DNA of 64,000 bases, from contig CM067356.1 in assembly GCA_034190875.2 (NCBI GenBank), positions 51,427,263 to 51,491,262 of the forward strand, read 5' to 3'. The notes beneath the pieces were generated by a model, which saw only the letters and a program-made list of their open reading frames with translations, ran no database searches and was not told the DNA's origin. The stretch comes from Urechis unicinctus. Taxonomy: Eukaryota; Annelida; Polychaeta; Xenopneusta; Urechidae. The position numbers and the translations under genes are program-made. Of this stretch, positions 42,251-55,895 are shown in pieces. How positions within the stretch are numbered: position 1 is the first letter of the stretch; every line of letters starts with the position of its first letter.

Positions 42251-43334
42251 GTCGCCCCGTCTCGGTTTAGAACGGATGCGTATTTTCAAGCATTAAAAGC
42301 AAAGCTTGTTTAAGTACAAGCGGATCAAGCAGATTGTCATTATTTGAAAGAGTGGACGATCTTTTATTAGCCACAGCGCTAGCAGCAGAGTGGGTATCGT
42401 AAGATGCTGTATTTCAGTAGACAGCACAGCACATATGCACTGCGATTGGCTACATGTTCACAGAAACGGTGTCATGAGTTACACTGATATCTACCGTATC
42501 ACTGATATCAAATCCCTACATCGAACAGTGAACGGAGGATCGTTGTGAATTCTGTTACACAATAGAAGATTTAGCACTACAGTTTATTCAGTATTTTACA
42601 AATGCCCACCACAGCCTAGTTTGCCCATTACTAGCAAAAACATTTCAGATATATCATACTGCTGAACAATAGTTGTTACTCTGAGTATATATGCCTTGAG
42701 ATTATGTGTTATCAATGAATTGGTGGCAGCAATACCCCCATCGAAGAGCAGTTTCCGCTGCACGCCATCCATATGTATCATCAATTTTGATGACATGGAC
42801 ATGACGTTCGTATATCTCTACCATATTGACCGATCTCACTTTTGCATGCTCAAAATACAACGTCACAACAATTAAACATCCGTCATCGTGCAACATATTC
42901 ACTCCCTCAACCTTAACGTTTTACTAGAATAATGAATAAATCCTCAATCCTGCGCGTGGTTGATTGTGGTAATTTTAATATCAATCAGGGTCCCAAACCG
43001 GGCATTTGCGTCGATGCACGTCACAGCCGGGTGCTATTGCAGCCCCACAACTGGTTACAGCCTTATTACCCATACCAACTGCCAAGCGACTGGGGATTCT
43101 GCTACCCGATTCAATTGGGTCAACTTGACTATTGCTGCTCACATTGCGTACCAACAATAAGCCCCTATAAACGATCCCAAAATTGTTTCACTGAAACGAT
43201 TTTCCGGGATTCACTGCAACGCTATTGCTACCTGTGGCTTTCATGAATTTTATTAAAGAGAGATCACTTATCCATTCGTGTCCCTCACGGTAACGATGAG
43301 GCAATGAAGGCAGCATAGCCGCTCCCACTCAAAT

Positions 43335-43500
43335 GAACCACCAGCCAACAGAACACTGCAGCGCTGAGTATAAATATCCCCGCCCACTTCTTCGCCTACG
43401 CCTTTGTTTGCAGAATTTGATGTTTCTGATGACGTGCACTGCCCATATTGCATGGCCCGCCATAAATAGGGACCATACGTGGATTGACGAAACGCAAATG
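43335..43500 (-). promoter_or_regulatory. Tandem promoter copy A (TATTTATA)
   Basis: Read on the minus strand: GACATTTGCGTTTCGTCAAT, CATGCAATATGGGCAGTGC, CATCAGAAACATC, CGTAGGCGAAGAAGTGGGCG, then the TATA box TATTTATA (43376-43369), then CAGCGCTGCAGTGTTCTG and GGCTGGTGGTTCATTTG. It has the clearest GC-box, TATA and start-region layout of all the modules. Confidence 0.6.
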
Positions 43501-43672
43501 TCCACTAGCTAACGGTACGCTGCAACGCCAAACACTATAAAAAAATCCACCCCACCCCACTTCCTCGCCTACGCCGTTCGCAGAAGTGGATGTTTCTGAT
43601 GCCGCAAGCTACCCATGTTGCGAGTAGAGACCATAAGATTACGAAACGCAAATGTCTCCATTCTCTGTCTAG
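43501..43672 (-). promoter_or_regulatory. Tandem promoter copy B (TTTTTTTATAG)
   Basis: Read on the minus strand: GACATTTGCGTTTCGTAATC, CATGGGTAGCTTGC, CATCAGAAACATCC, CGTAGGCGAGGAAGTGGGGT, the TATA box TTTTTTTATAG (43545-43535), then GCGTTGCAGCGT and TAGCTAGTGG. That last block runs straight into the upstream end of copy A. The repeat period is about 165 bases. The join is at a short shared sequence (CATTTGCG), so an unequal exchange probably made the pair. Confidence 0.6.
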
Positions 43673-46600
43673 ACCAGTGTGGTTTATATCGCAATGATAA
43701 GCATTTCAACAATAAGAAGGAATGCTAAAACTGAATTAATGTGTGATGTAAAGGTTGCAGCATTAACAGCCAGGCTGGTCAAGCGGCATTGTCATTGTAG
43801 ACAAAGTGGGTTACTGTTTTACTTGCCACGTCACGAATACCAGCGCGGATATTGTTATAAGTTGCAATATTTCAGTTCACAGATCATTACAGAAGTGCTT
43901 TATCGTTCACAAAAAGCAGGTTGATTTTGCCTCAGGTTAAACTCTATTTGGATATTTCCTTTGAAGCTTTGACTTTAATCACGTGTATATTTATTAAGCC
44001 TTGGTGTCCTTCGTGAATATTATAACTACCCACCTTGCTTGAGGGAAGGAGGTCAAGGAGTATTTATCTTCATGTCATTCAATACAAAGTGACACCTGCT
44101 CACAAGAGAGACCCTGACACATGGCCTGTATTCCACGTTCCATAAATAAGGAAGCCTTGAATTCGATCACTTTCTCGTGATGTTCTCGTATTGATTTGCA
44201 TATCAACAGGAAACCATTTCGGGGGCATTGTTGGTAGTTCTAATGAGAGTCATTAGCGACATGGTGTTGTTACGCATTGCTTCAGAACTTATTTCAAATT
44301 TAGAAAAACTCCAAACCCAAAGCTGTGGCTACAACGATCGACTAGATAAATATTTATGCGAATGGAAAGTCTCATGTTATTAAGGTATTCAGCTGATTAG
44401 GTGATATATGTGTTTGAAGCCCCTTGTGACACGTTGTATCAGTTTTTCTCAATCGTATTCTGCTCATCTTATTTGTCTTAGGACGCAAAAGAGAGTTGTT
44501 ATTTGTTAACTTTGTTGTTGATCTACGCAAGCACAAATACGTGAAACGTGTCTCAACTAGTCGTCATCTTGGGTTCTGATGCACCAAACCTCTGGAAGCT
44601 ACACAATGCCCATGAGCTCTACTTCTATACTTCAATCTTGGCAGAATTCACATTTTATCTTTAACGTTAGAAATAAGTACCTCGCTTTTATTATAAAATA
44701 CCACCATCTACAAAATAAAGTTTATCATTTTTACAGGGTTATTGCTAAGAATAAGATTGTGTTATTCCGTGTTTCAACGGACTTCTGTAGTATACAAAAA
44801 CCGCAAATATGTCCAACTAAAAATATGCACACACAAACGATTACCCTTCATGATATCCCTACAATTATTGAACAAATTATTATAAGGATTATCAATGCAG
44901 CTGCTTTGGTGTCGTTAAAATAAGGCTCTGCGTTTCTGAATTGCGCAAATCATTTGTAAACAGGTAAATATGCTTAACAAACAGGTATTGATTCGACATT
45001 GTATTGGACGCCGCAAATATTGGATGATCTTTTCTGCCATTAATTTCTGTAGCAGCGATACTATATCAAAATGAGTGTCTTGTATAGCGCCAACTAACTA
45101 CAGTGTTTAAAGGAAATCGCCAAATAGTAACATCGTGTGCTATAATAATTGATCAATGGTGCACATTCCTGACCGACTGTTTTGTTTAAAGCAAATTGGA
45201 TATTTACATATGCGACTGACTGTCAAGTTATATGAAACTTACGAACAGAGTAATGATAAACTTATTGTCACACATTTAGTTAATCGAAATATATTACATT
45301 ACTATAACTGAATATATAAACGGACAATAGGTAGTGTTTTAGAGGGTAAAAGATCCATATTTCGGCGATTTGTTGCTATTTTCAACTTCCGTCCGCTTTC
45401 CTCCAATGACTCGAATGTAATCATCGGTAATTCGATAACGACACATTGAATGAAGCCTTCGAACTTTGTTCACAAAAAATATGCAAAAGTATGCAAAAGG
45501 ACCAGGACCAGCACCTACGCATGCGCAACTTAAATTTAGCACACTCTGTGATCAAATTCTTTGGATGATGCTGCAAGTGAGACGGCCAAAATTAAATTCA
45601 TCAATTAAATAGCCGACCGATATGGTTAACAATTATTTTAAGGTTGCAAGAAATAACAAAGAAGAAATAATGCTAATGCTTTTCATTCATTTGTGAATAT
45701 GTGCAGAATATTCAGAAATACAAGTGTTGAGCTTTGGGGTACCTAAATATGGCGGCATAAATCATTAACCAATTGAAAGTCTATGCTTGGATTTTGAGTT
45801 TGCATCACATAATGAGCCCATGACTCATTACGATGCAAAATAAGGAATATGTGATGAATAAACCTATGATCAACTACACGATTCATTGTGAATTGTAACA
45901 TATAACATCAATATCGCGACGAAATTGTCGTGTGATTAATACATAACGGATGTCATACAATTAGAATCATCTTACTTGTTTTTAGGGATACAGTGTCATA
46001 AAATATTACATATTACATACTAAGAATTATGTCTTGCAAGAACGACAAAGGGTGAGATAGTCTATGTCTTAAACAAATCTTGCCATAGCTACATAAATCT
46101 TACCAAATAGCACAAGATATATTGCAGGCAAAAACGATTTGTTTATTCCTATTACCACACAGAATACTCCTAAAAGTATCCCCCCAAAGTGTGTTTTTGT
46201 AAGCAAAATGTATCAGCATTCATCACATACCTACCTAGCCGAGGCCAATTAAGAGGTAGCGTGGCTGGTCTTAAGCAGTATTGATGTGTTTGAAGTCACG
46301 AAACACACAGGGACAAATATCGGACAAATGAATGACAAAACCACATCTGTCACATTGCAACCCTTGTTAGTATAGCACTGTGCATGCTACTTCGTAACTG
46401 GCACCGATTCCTCTGAACCAGGGTCAGGGAAAGCATATGACTGATTGATTATGCCCATAACACATTGATTAGCTTAATAGGCCACCCTTAGATAGCGGAA
46501 ATCAAGTCGGAAGTTAATTTAAGCGAAAGGTTTCATTATGTATTTAAGTGGTAGTCATTTCTCTTGAGCACCGCAGTTGGGTAACTACTGCGTTTCATGC

Positions 46601-49600
46601 CATTCTGATGGCTCAATATTTATTGGTGCAAATGTTCATGGATAAGTATGGATAGGTATATGCTTCAAAAAGGAGGATTTTCCAAATGCGCGCCGGGCAG
46701 TTGTTCCATAATCCGTCATTCAATTGACTTATTGACGTACTTACACGTGGTAGGGTTGAGCTGTGGATGGGACAAAACGCTCAGTGTGATTGCGTACAAC
46801 TAGGCGTTCTGGTGTGTGGTCCAGCGCGTATTGATTTATGTCAGTTCGTTTGTTTTTTCATCCGGCTTTTTCATCATACGTGGCAGCATGCTGCAAAGGC
46901 TAACGTTTTGCACGAACTCATATTCCAAATGCGAATCTCTCTGCGTTTTTGCGACACGAATTATTGTGATATTCTCTGATAACTACAAAAAGGTATATAA
47001 TTATGCATTCTAAAATCATAGTCATAAACCCAGAGCTATATCTATATCAGATAAACTTGATTGAAACTAAACAAGATAATCGAGCAGGTTGCAAGGAAAA
47101 CGTTATTGAGCAAGTTGATAGTTTCGTGGGTCCCGCATTAAAGTATAAGACTAATTTGACCCTCTTAGCTCAAATTGCGCTGTACCCCAAAAATGTATTG
47201 CGTTTAAGTGGTGGTTTGTGTTCTCTCACTGATTGGCAAAAGACTACATCAGTATATACCAGCTCCATCAACACATCTCTATTCCTATTTGCATATATTC
47301 ATCGATGAAGTGTTCAGATTGAGAATGTTAATGTACTCAAAGAGTACACATGACGAAAGAACAATGGAATCAAGGCAGCGACATTGAATAGAAAGCAGGA
47401 TAACATGGCAACTATTTGGCAGTGTGTTGAGTCTAACATCCATGTCATGTCTTCTGTGCGGGTGCTGAAGGCTTCGTTAAAATCGTTGGTTATAAAAGCC
47501 GTCTATCAAACCCCACCCCCACCCCTTGACGTTTACGTTGCCCTGCGCGTAAGCTATCCATATACGCGTCTATAATTGACAGGGAGATGTCTAGTACCGC
47601 TGTAGAGGTAATGGTTGAGTTACACCGAAACACATGCTGACCTTTTGAACAAGGCAACGTTGCTATTTCTTGAGTTCAATGGGTGCAAGGAGCTACTCAT
47701 GACGTTATTTGTATCACCCCCACAAACGCGCCCATACACGTGTACACTCATAAACACACCATCTATACGTATCCACGATCATAAGAACTCCAATCCAAGT
47801 CACACCTCAATTCAGATACCTCTGATGTCCGCACGTCGGGCCAAGCAAAATTGACCCTCATTCAGATTCGCATGTTCGGTGGCAATATGTCCCACTCCAA
47901 TCTTTAACGTTTGTCAACAGATACCGCTTTGGTTACATAATACAATCAGCGATGAATACAGGAAAATGCCAACATGCTCAGATACGCACAAGCTGCCCTA
48001 AATCACTCAATATTGCCTATCAATGCCTTACAGCCATTTCCCTATAAATACCGAGGCCCCGCTCACACATATACATTTGAACTTAACGCCAAGATCTACG
48101 ACACCACGAGACACCCACAAAAGACCAAATCAGCAAAAGAACCCAACGTACACCAGTTACCACTCACGAGCGTGCCAGAAGATCTCATATAATAAAGGAA
48201 GGCAGTAAGTCTAAATTTAACGTTGTCTCAAAAGAACTCCCGAAGTGACCAAGGACAAGACAGCACCAACCCAAGATAACCTCGGTCACATTTTCAAGGC
48301 AGACAAAGGGTAAGGTTCGAATGATGGATCGGTAAGCCCAAAGCCATTTACTTGATATGTTCTAGGTGCAGGGCTTTCCATATACAACCCTTTTATATTC
48401 GGCAATTTGACATGCCTGATCACGTTTATGCTAAAGCGATCAAAACCAAATACATCATCGATCTATTTATGGCCCGTTGCTTGGCTTCCTTAGCTGGTTG
48501 ATAAAAGCAACCCTAATATCTACATGGAACCAGTTTGCAACATGCTCATCAGGATTTAGTGTACTTCTATATAATATAAATTTAACACACAGCATCCTGC
48601 GTTGGGGGCGTTAACCATCGCACCCTACCCCTGATGCGATGTTATGTGGCATTAACGCATCCATCATGTTACGGCTAAATCCATTTTTGTCTCATGTAAA
48701 TGCAACTCATCAACGCCATTATTCCTTGCAATGGGCAGCACTCTGAAGCCATGCCAATCAATTCATATATTGTCAGACCAAACATGGCTTCCATTGAGTG
48801 TCGCATATCTTGTTTTTCAGCAATCTATTAGAATATCCATATATGAATTAGATTTCCATACCACATACTATATTGTTCAGTCTGGGGTTGTACAGACATT
48901 AAAACACATTCACAAGCACACTTGCGTACCAGTTGAATCAGCCACAGACATAGACTGCTTCCTAAAATCGATCAGTCTACGGATTATCTTTCATTTTTTA
49001 GTGTCTCAACTGTTTAAATATTATGATATTTATTGCCAGATATAGGCGTTGTGGCTTGTGAAGTGAGCTTTATACTTCAGGCACACTAAACAGCACATCA
49101 AAATTTGTTGATTAATGTAGATGAAATAAATGCATAAATGATAAGTGTGTGCAAGATGAAGCACCACGTCCTTGCACTCGTTATTCCCTTCAAGTGCCTT
49201 GTGTTGTAAATATAATTTGATAATTAAAAGTGGTTACGGTAACGGATTCTCCTGTCACGTACCCCATTGTGTAAACTTGTCTGAAGTATGGCGCGTACAT
49301 TGGAGTCAAAATGAATGCTTTGATCATGTGATATCACCAAGACGTCTTTAGCTGGGTTCCTATACTATGGTTATGTGTTCAATATCAAGTTTAAAGCAAT
49401 GAGTTATTTTATGGTTAGCATATTACACTATTGCCATCGCATTTGCTGTTATATATATATGCTTATTATACGTTCATAATAATCAGGTCTGTTTCGTTTT
49501 TGAGACCCGCTTTTGTATATAACCAGAACAAACGTGAGATGAGAGAAACTTCCTGTGTGACGCACAGAGAAAACAAATGACTCCCTCTTTGGGCTTAATT

Positions 49601-51215
49601 TGTATAATGGACATCTCGTTTTTGATTAAGTAATTGGCCAATGTCTTCATCGATAGTTTTTCTTTTGGTTTTAAAGTGCATTTATCAATATGTACTAAGT
49701 AATAGATACATTTTATTTACTCGCCGAGCTGGTAATAAATAAAAAGCATATTGATGGTATGCTGATCGTGACACCTGATAATCGGGATATGTGACCCGTT
49801 TATCAAATATTTATATCCATAGGTTTCACGATGACATTTTAGTTACCTATGACAGCCACATTGTAGAATGTACAGCGTTTGTTTGCTAAGTTTCCGAGGT
49901 CAAATGTTGAAAAACTGTTTCATAGAAAACTATCAACAAGGCACTTTGTTAGTGTTAATGCGACAACATGGTGGTGTAAATATTCGAACCTGTTTAGGAG
50001 TTAACCTAATTAAAGGCATAACGAAGGCGGTTACATTGAAAATCGCACTGCAAAAAAAAAATTTCTTTGACATCACTGACACAATGAAATGTAAAAGATT
50101 GCGTGGATATATGGTTGATGTTAATCGAAACTATCCATTTATAAGCATCTAAATACCAAATAGGTCCTTATAAACGGTAACATGTACATGTGACATGTGC
50201 CTAGCATGTTGACACAGTGCGTCGTAGGTTGTGTTGCTCTGATAGTAATTACTACCTGTCACGTCATGTAACAGTGCTACCTCCTTGCTGTGTATTGGTA
50301 ACGTGTAATGTAAGTATAGACAGTCACCTTTGTTCTACCAATCCCATTTTCGTCCACCATTAAGGACTGCAGCACGCAATCGATAAAATGTATGTAATAC
50401 ATTACGCTCTACAAGGCATAACGACAACACGACAATGCAGGATAATCGCCATAGTTTTTCCACTTCCCTCAGGATTCAAGCTACCTTCAGTTGGAAGGCA
50501 AAGCGCTAATCAAGTAAGTCTACGTCTTACATCAGACACGGAAATCGATGGAGCATTTACCAGACGCTGGGTTTGTTATCAGTTCCGAAACGACAGTCAT
50601 CAATCAAATTCATAGTCTATGACGCGGTAGGTATGGCGTACTGGAGGATAATTCCTACCATACAATAATAATTAATTTGATTTTGTCATTGCTTAGCATT
50701 CTTCATGAGTCAGTTTGATGGATCTGTTCGTTCCAACGGACGCATGTATTTTGATAGATATTTTAACAATGAGTTCTGCAAACAAGAAGGAATTTGTAAT
50801 GTAATGTGTGCACCTGGGAAACTTTGAACACATCAATAACGTTTGATATGCAATGAACGCCTGATTATGATTGTAGGTTTCTACGAGTGTGATGTTATTC
50901 ATCAGAACCAAGAATACAAACCAAGCGGTTTCTTTATGTGACCAAGTGCCACCTTGTATCGAATGCCATGATGAATTACACCTTGATGTTTCATTGCAAT
51001 GCATAGTATATTCATAATAACTAACAACACCTACATTTAATCACTTATAGCCGTAACATTAACTTTAACATACGCTTTTCATAGAATAGCCAACAACTTG
51101 TTACAGAAATAGGAAACTATAAGATGTTGAATACACTACGAGTAAGCCCCTTAGAATTTTTTGTTAGTACAAGTACCTATGTACGACACATGTTAAACAA
51201 AGTATCCCTTGTGCA
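43673..51215. other. No gene recognised (about 7.5 kb)
   Basis: The block at 43990-44300 resembles 61980-62290, both lying upstream of promoter modules on the minus strand. Shared pieces include GGTGT then CTTTCGTGAAT-like, GTGACACCTGCTCA and GGAAACCA, then AGTTCTAATGA. A 114-codon stretch at 44579-44923 (+), a 101-codon stretch at 47003-47308 (+) and a C-rich strand at 47700-48300 have no motif that supports a gene. Confidence 0.45.
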
Positions 51216-51515
51216 TCTTGCCGGCTTAGACAGAGATAAGAAGAGTTTCGTCAATCCATTTGCGATCCGTATTCACGGTGCCTCATCCAATCTGAGCTGC
51301 GCATAGATTCAGCACCCATCACACTAGCTCATTAATGGTGTGGGCGAGAAGATTTGGGATGGGGCCAGGGCTTTCAAGCGTCAATGTCTCCCTTAACGGC
51401 TGTGTGACGAGCCTCCTAGCGGCTTGGTTCATTGGCGTATGTGATGCGACGCTACCTTCATTGCTACATACTTTGCGTGTAAGGCGCCAGTGGAGAACTG
51501 ATCTTCAGTTAACCG
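51216..51515 (+). pseudogene. Decayed promoter and first-exon module
   Basis: Plus strand GAGTTTCGTCAATCCATTTG (from about 51244), then GTGTGGGCG, GTCAATGTCTCCCTTAACG, CTAGCGGCTTGGTTCATTGG and GTGTAAGGCGCCAGTG. In order, these match the minus-strand module of copy 3 (61330-61060), including its GCCAATGTCTCCC and GTGTAAGGCGCCACTG blocks. The TATA position reads GATTTGGGATGG, so the promoter is probably dead. It is oriented towards the coding remnant at 53.12 kb. Confidence 0.6.
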
Positions 51516-53123
51516 CATAGATGAGAGCAATAGATTCATTAAGCAATGCTTGAATCCTCGTTGAGCCGTTATAAGATATGATGCAAGACCATGTGTGACT
51601 AAACACTGCATTAACGCTTGAATTAGCTCAAATCACCATGCTTTAAGCTCAACCACGTTAATAATCTGTCTGCCAACGCATGCTTTGATGCTAACACTTA
51701 CTGTCAATTGCTTTTGTCCCTCCGCGAAACATATTATATTCCCATTAATATAGTAAAAGTAACATGTATATACTGTTAAAAAGATAATTGATGAACCAAC
51801 ACAATTAGGAAGTACGAATCGCAGGTCAGCGTGCGACAGACAGTATGTTTTATTACACACATTACTATCAATAATATCGCAATGGGCATATTGTGTGTAA
51901 CATTAAACGTAATATTCCAGCTAAACTGACAAGAGATGGTTAGAGTCGTGCCAAGGATTATAGTGAGGTTATGCTAACCAGTTGAGGCTTACATTATCAG
52001 CCTTATTATATAAAACGTCTACCTCTCCTCTGCCAATGTCAAATGTTAGAAAAACACAAAATGCAAAGATGAGACCAACGTCATATTTAATCAACCCAGA
52101 TAGTCATGATAGGTAGAATTAGCGACAATTCCTACATTTATTGTTCTAGTTATTTCCAATGATGTCGTTACTTAGGTAATATGAATGGTAGGTTAATACT
52201 GACGCTATTGCGTTTATCGATTGTTATCAAATATTCGCACCAAAGTCGATTACTTTAATGAATTTGGGTGTCCAGTTCCCCTCCAGCGGAGATAACCATG
52301 AGGCATGCCTACTTGTATCCGCAGATTAGTTTTCTTTGCCGAGGCCCACTCAGAAGTGGAGCTGTTCAGTGGATAGTCACTCGCTTATAAGCTGCAACTA
52401 ATAATAAACCTAACATGGGATCGATATGCATGGGGAACTGATGAGGATGTTGCGTTACACTCTTTTATTGCAGTTGCTTTATAACAGTTAACTTTAGGTA
52501 AACAAACTATTTATCAAATTTAGCAGCGTCTTTCTGTACATTGTTTACGTCAATAATATCAGCGACGTATTGGTGGGTCAGGGGTGCGGTAAATCAAGTA
52601 GGCTGATAAATCATAGCCATTTATTTATTTTGACATGCCCAACAGCGGATATAGATGATACAAATATTGCTTGGTTACAGCGATTCAAAAGATATGCCTG
52701 ATGAGATGCCTCAAAATGTAACGCGCTATTAGTTTCAATTCGATCACTTCACGTTCATCTTATATAATGTGGGTTTCAAAGCTGGAGATTGTGATTTGAC
52801 TTCCTCAAAATAATACTAGATGAGATATTACACATCCACACCAATTATTGAAAAACCATACTGACGGGTGGCATACACCAGATGCAGAACATACGATCTA
52901 TTCATCGGCTGTACATTCACATTTTTCTATGTGTGTCCCACAGCATCTCGTAATACTAGATATTGACGTTTCCAAAAGCTTGACATTGATGATAAAGGAC
53001 GTCGATATAGACGTCCTACGGAAGTGTATTGTCCTCTGAGGGTATCGATCCAGATGCATAGGTAATGACGACAAAATAAAGAGTGTGATCACACGTATTG
53101 CAAACGAAAACTTGCTTCCAATA
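51516..53123 (+). other. Former intron region; nothing else seen
   Basis: Spans the distance between the decayed first exon and the coding remnant, about 1.6 kb, comparable with 1.5 kb in copy 1. No open frame with a motif. Confidence 0.35.
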
Positions 53124-53225
53124 ATACCTTTTATAGGGTTAATTATGCTATATTTCATTTGCTGCTGTCCACAGCATGTAAAAGCGGCAAGTTATCTAAA
53201 GCCCAGTCGCTGACAAAAGAAGCAA
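53124..53225 (+). pseudogene. Degraded microprotein copy 4
   Basis: Plus strand: TTTTATAGGGTTAATTATGC corresponds to TTCACTGGCTTAATTGTTCT of copy 3, with many of the differences at third codon positions, and reads PFIGLIMLYF. After a loss of roughly 60 to 70 bases, GCAAGTTATCTAAAGCCCAG corresponds to GCAAGTTCTCAGAAGCCCAG (SKFSEAQ). The initiator ATG is absent and the frame is broken between the blocks. The relation rests on two short blocks plus the correctly placed upstream module on the same strand. Confidence 0.55.
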
Positions 53226-54831
53226 ACACTTAAAAGACCAGACCCCATTAAGAGCATGTATCCAGTGTTCGATGATGAAGAAGGCTGCCCAATGCAGAAG
53301 AACTAGTTTATATAAATTGCGAGATTAAGTGTACTTGTTTTATCGTCCATTCTTAACAATGAGTACCTCGTGCGTTGTTTTATTGTAACTATGAGGTAAA
53401 GTAACAAAATTATAAGCCCGTTTTGCCACGAGAGCGCCTTTTAGCTCTCCTCTGACATAATCCTTATTTTTTGATGCCATAATAGCGCCTTTATTTCAAA
53501 ACATGTCGAACCATTAGTTGAAAGGTTGCAGGCTACGGGTTGTCACAGCAATGATTCAAAAGAAATATTGATTCTTATCCATGCTAATGACAAATAAATA
53601 AATAATAACTGCTTGCTGCCTTGAAATAAATGAGGCGTCTAACATTGGAGGTCTGATCACAGAAAATGTTCACATATTTAGGATCGATTGCATTTGAGTT
53701 AGAACCAAATGGCTAAGGTGCAATGATACTGCTATGACAATGGAGAAAGCGTGCCGTGATGTTTGCAGTTATCAAATCGACCAGAGTAAATACCAAAATA
53801 ACAATAAGCGCGTTATATACGTAAATGTTCACTGTTATTTGCTTTGGGTGTGTGTGCTTGCGTGTAGGTACTCAACAATATCATTAATACACTAGATGTG
53901 AGATCGACTTCATGAATTAATTCCTTGTCACCTAAACAAAAATGGCACAATTTGGCTTTTACGCGGGATAATATAAAAGACCGCTTTTATGTTGTCTTTA
54001 GGTAAATTTATTGCATAACAGTTGGGATTTGACGTCACTCACATTCATAATAGTCAATGTAAATGCTTTTAATGCGCATTCATTCGTATGCATCTGCCGT
54101 CCCAGATGCAGTGAAGATGTTCTGTATGTGAACAATTGCCGATAGTGCTTACCCTAGCCTTTGAGCGCCTTTTGGTCTCATTGCCAATTCAAGACACTGT
54201 ATCGGGGAACTAACACATTTGCATTTTCAATTCCTTTGATAGGGCCACCACTGCTTAATCAGCATGTTGAAGTCTTTACTTTGATACATGATAGGTTGAA
54301 TTTCCGCATTTGAATTGGAGGTCGTTCACTTTAGGCGACCACTGCAAACGAACACACCCGGTCACCCGCGCAAATTTGGCTTGGCTGGTAGGGACATTTC
54401 TTAATAAACATGTATCGCTGAAGTAGGCCATGGTATTGGATTCCATTACCTTACCACACCAAGAGCAAAAGTTAACTGCTCAGACATTAATCTACTAAAA
54501 CAGACCACAAGGAGGTGAGATGTAGATGCTCTGTATGTGAACAATCGTTTCATTTTGATACGAACTCATCTGCTGCAGCATTTGTTTTGACCGGCTTTTA
54601 CCAAACAATCGTTAATTTCCATTGGATTCGTCGGTATATTATGGGTGCTATTGTCTTACTTGATGACTAACAATGCATGTCGCCTGCTTCAGAGTATTTG
54701 AGAGTAAACTCCCAGTTATATGATTATATATAACATGTAACCCATTCAGGTATATTTATTGTTCCGACTGCTTGTGTGCTGTAAACATGTATGACTGGTC
54801 TTCGTGTCTCAACAAATAGACCAATATATAC

Positions 54832-54835
<4 letters not shown>
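53226..54835. other. No gene recognised
   Basis: A short phrase, GATGTTCTGTATGTGAACAA (54116-54135), recurs as GATGCTCTGTATGTGAACAA at 54524-54543. It hints at a small local duplication. No coding signal. Confidence 0.5.
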
Positions 54836-54862
<27 letters not shown>

Positions 54863-55195
54863 CATACATACATACATACATACATACATACATACATACA
54901 TACATACATACATACATACATACATACATACATACATACATACATACATACATACATACATACATACATACATACATACATACATACATACATACATACA
55001 TACATACATACACATACATACATACGTACATACATACATACATACATACATACATACATACATGCATAAATGCATACATGCATGCATGCATGCATGCATA
55101 CATACATGCATGCATGCATGCATACATACATACATACATACATCACATACATTCATACATACATACATACATACATACATACATACATACATACA

Positions 55196-55227
<32 letters not shown>

Positions 55228-55235
55228 CATATACA

Positions 55236-55266
<31 letters not shown>

Positions 55267-55767
55267 CATACATACATACATACATACATACATACATACA
55301 TACATACATACATACATACATACATACATACATACATACATACATACATACATACATACATACATACATACATACATACGTACATACGTACATACGTACA
55401 TACGTACATACATACATACATACATACATACATACATACATACATACATACATACATACATACATACATACATACATACATACATACATACATACATACA
55501 TACATACATACATACATACATACATACATACATGCATAAATGCATACATGCATGCATGCATGCATACATACATACATACATTCATTCATGCATACATACA
55601 TACATACATACATACATGCATACATACATACATACATACATACATACATACATACATACATACATACATACATACATACATACATACATACATACATACA
55701 TACATACATACATACATACATACATACATACATACATACATACATACATACATACATACATACATAC
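54836..55767. repeat. 0.93-kb (CATA)n array with two variant cassettes
   Basis: Over 200 tetranucleotide units. Two near-identical variant cassettes, CATGCATAAATGCATACATG followed by repeated CATG, sit at 55062-55106 and 55532-55567, about 470 bases apart. A CGTACATA cassette is found near 55024 and in multiple units at 55378-55405. Open frames of up to 330 codons (Tyr-Ile-His-Thr) on both strands are produced by the period and are not genes. Confidence 0.97.
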
Positions 55768-55895
55768 ACGCGGAATCACACACACACATTCACTAACTCA
55801 CTCACTCACTCACTTATAAACATTCACGGAAACGCACACGGACACACACACACAACCACACATACACACACAAACACACACACAAACACACACAG
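55768..55895. repeat. Mixed CA and ACTC simple repeats
   Basis: CACACACA, then four to five ACTC units, then interrupted CACA/AAACACAC to about 55893. It is continuous with the CATA array. Confidence 0.85.

Noticed and set aside
47615-48310. C-rich plus strand suggesting an Asn/Thr/Pro-rich coding exon
   Set aside because: Stops interrupt every frame, no splice pattern is consistent, and no motif is present.
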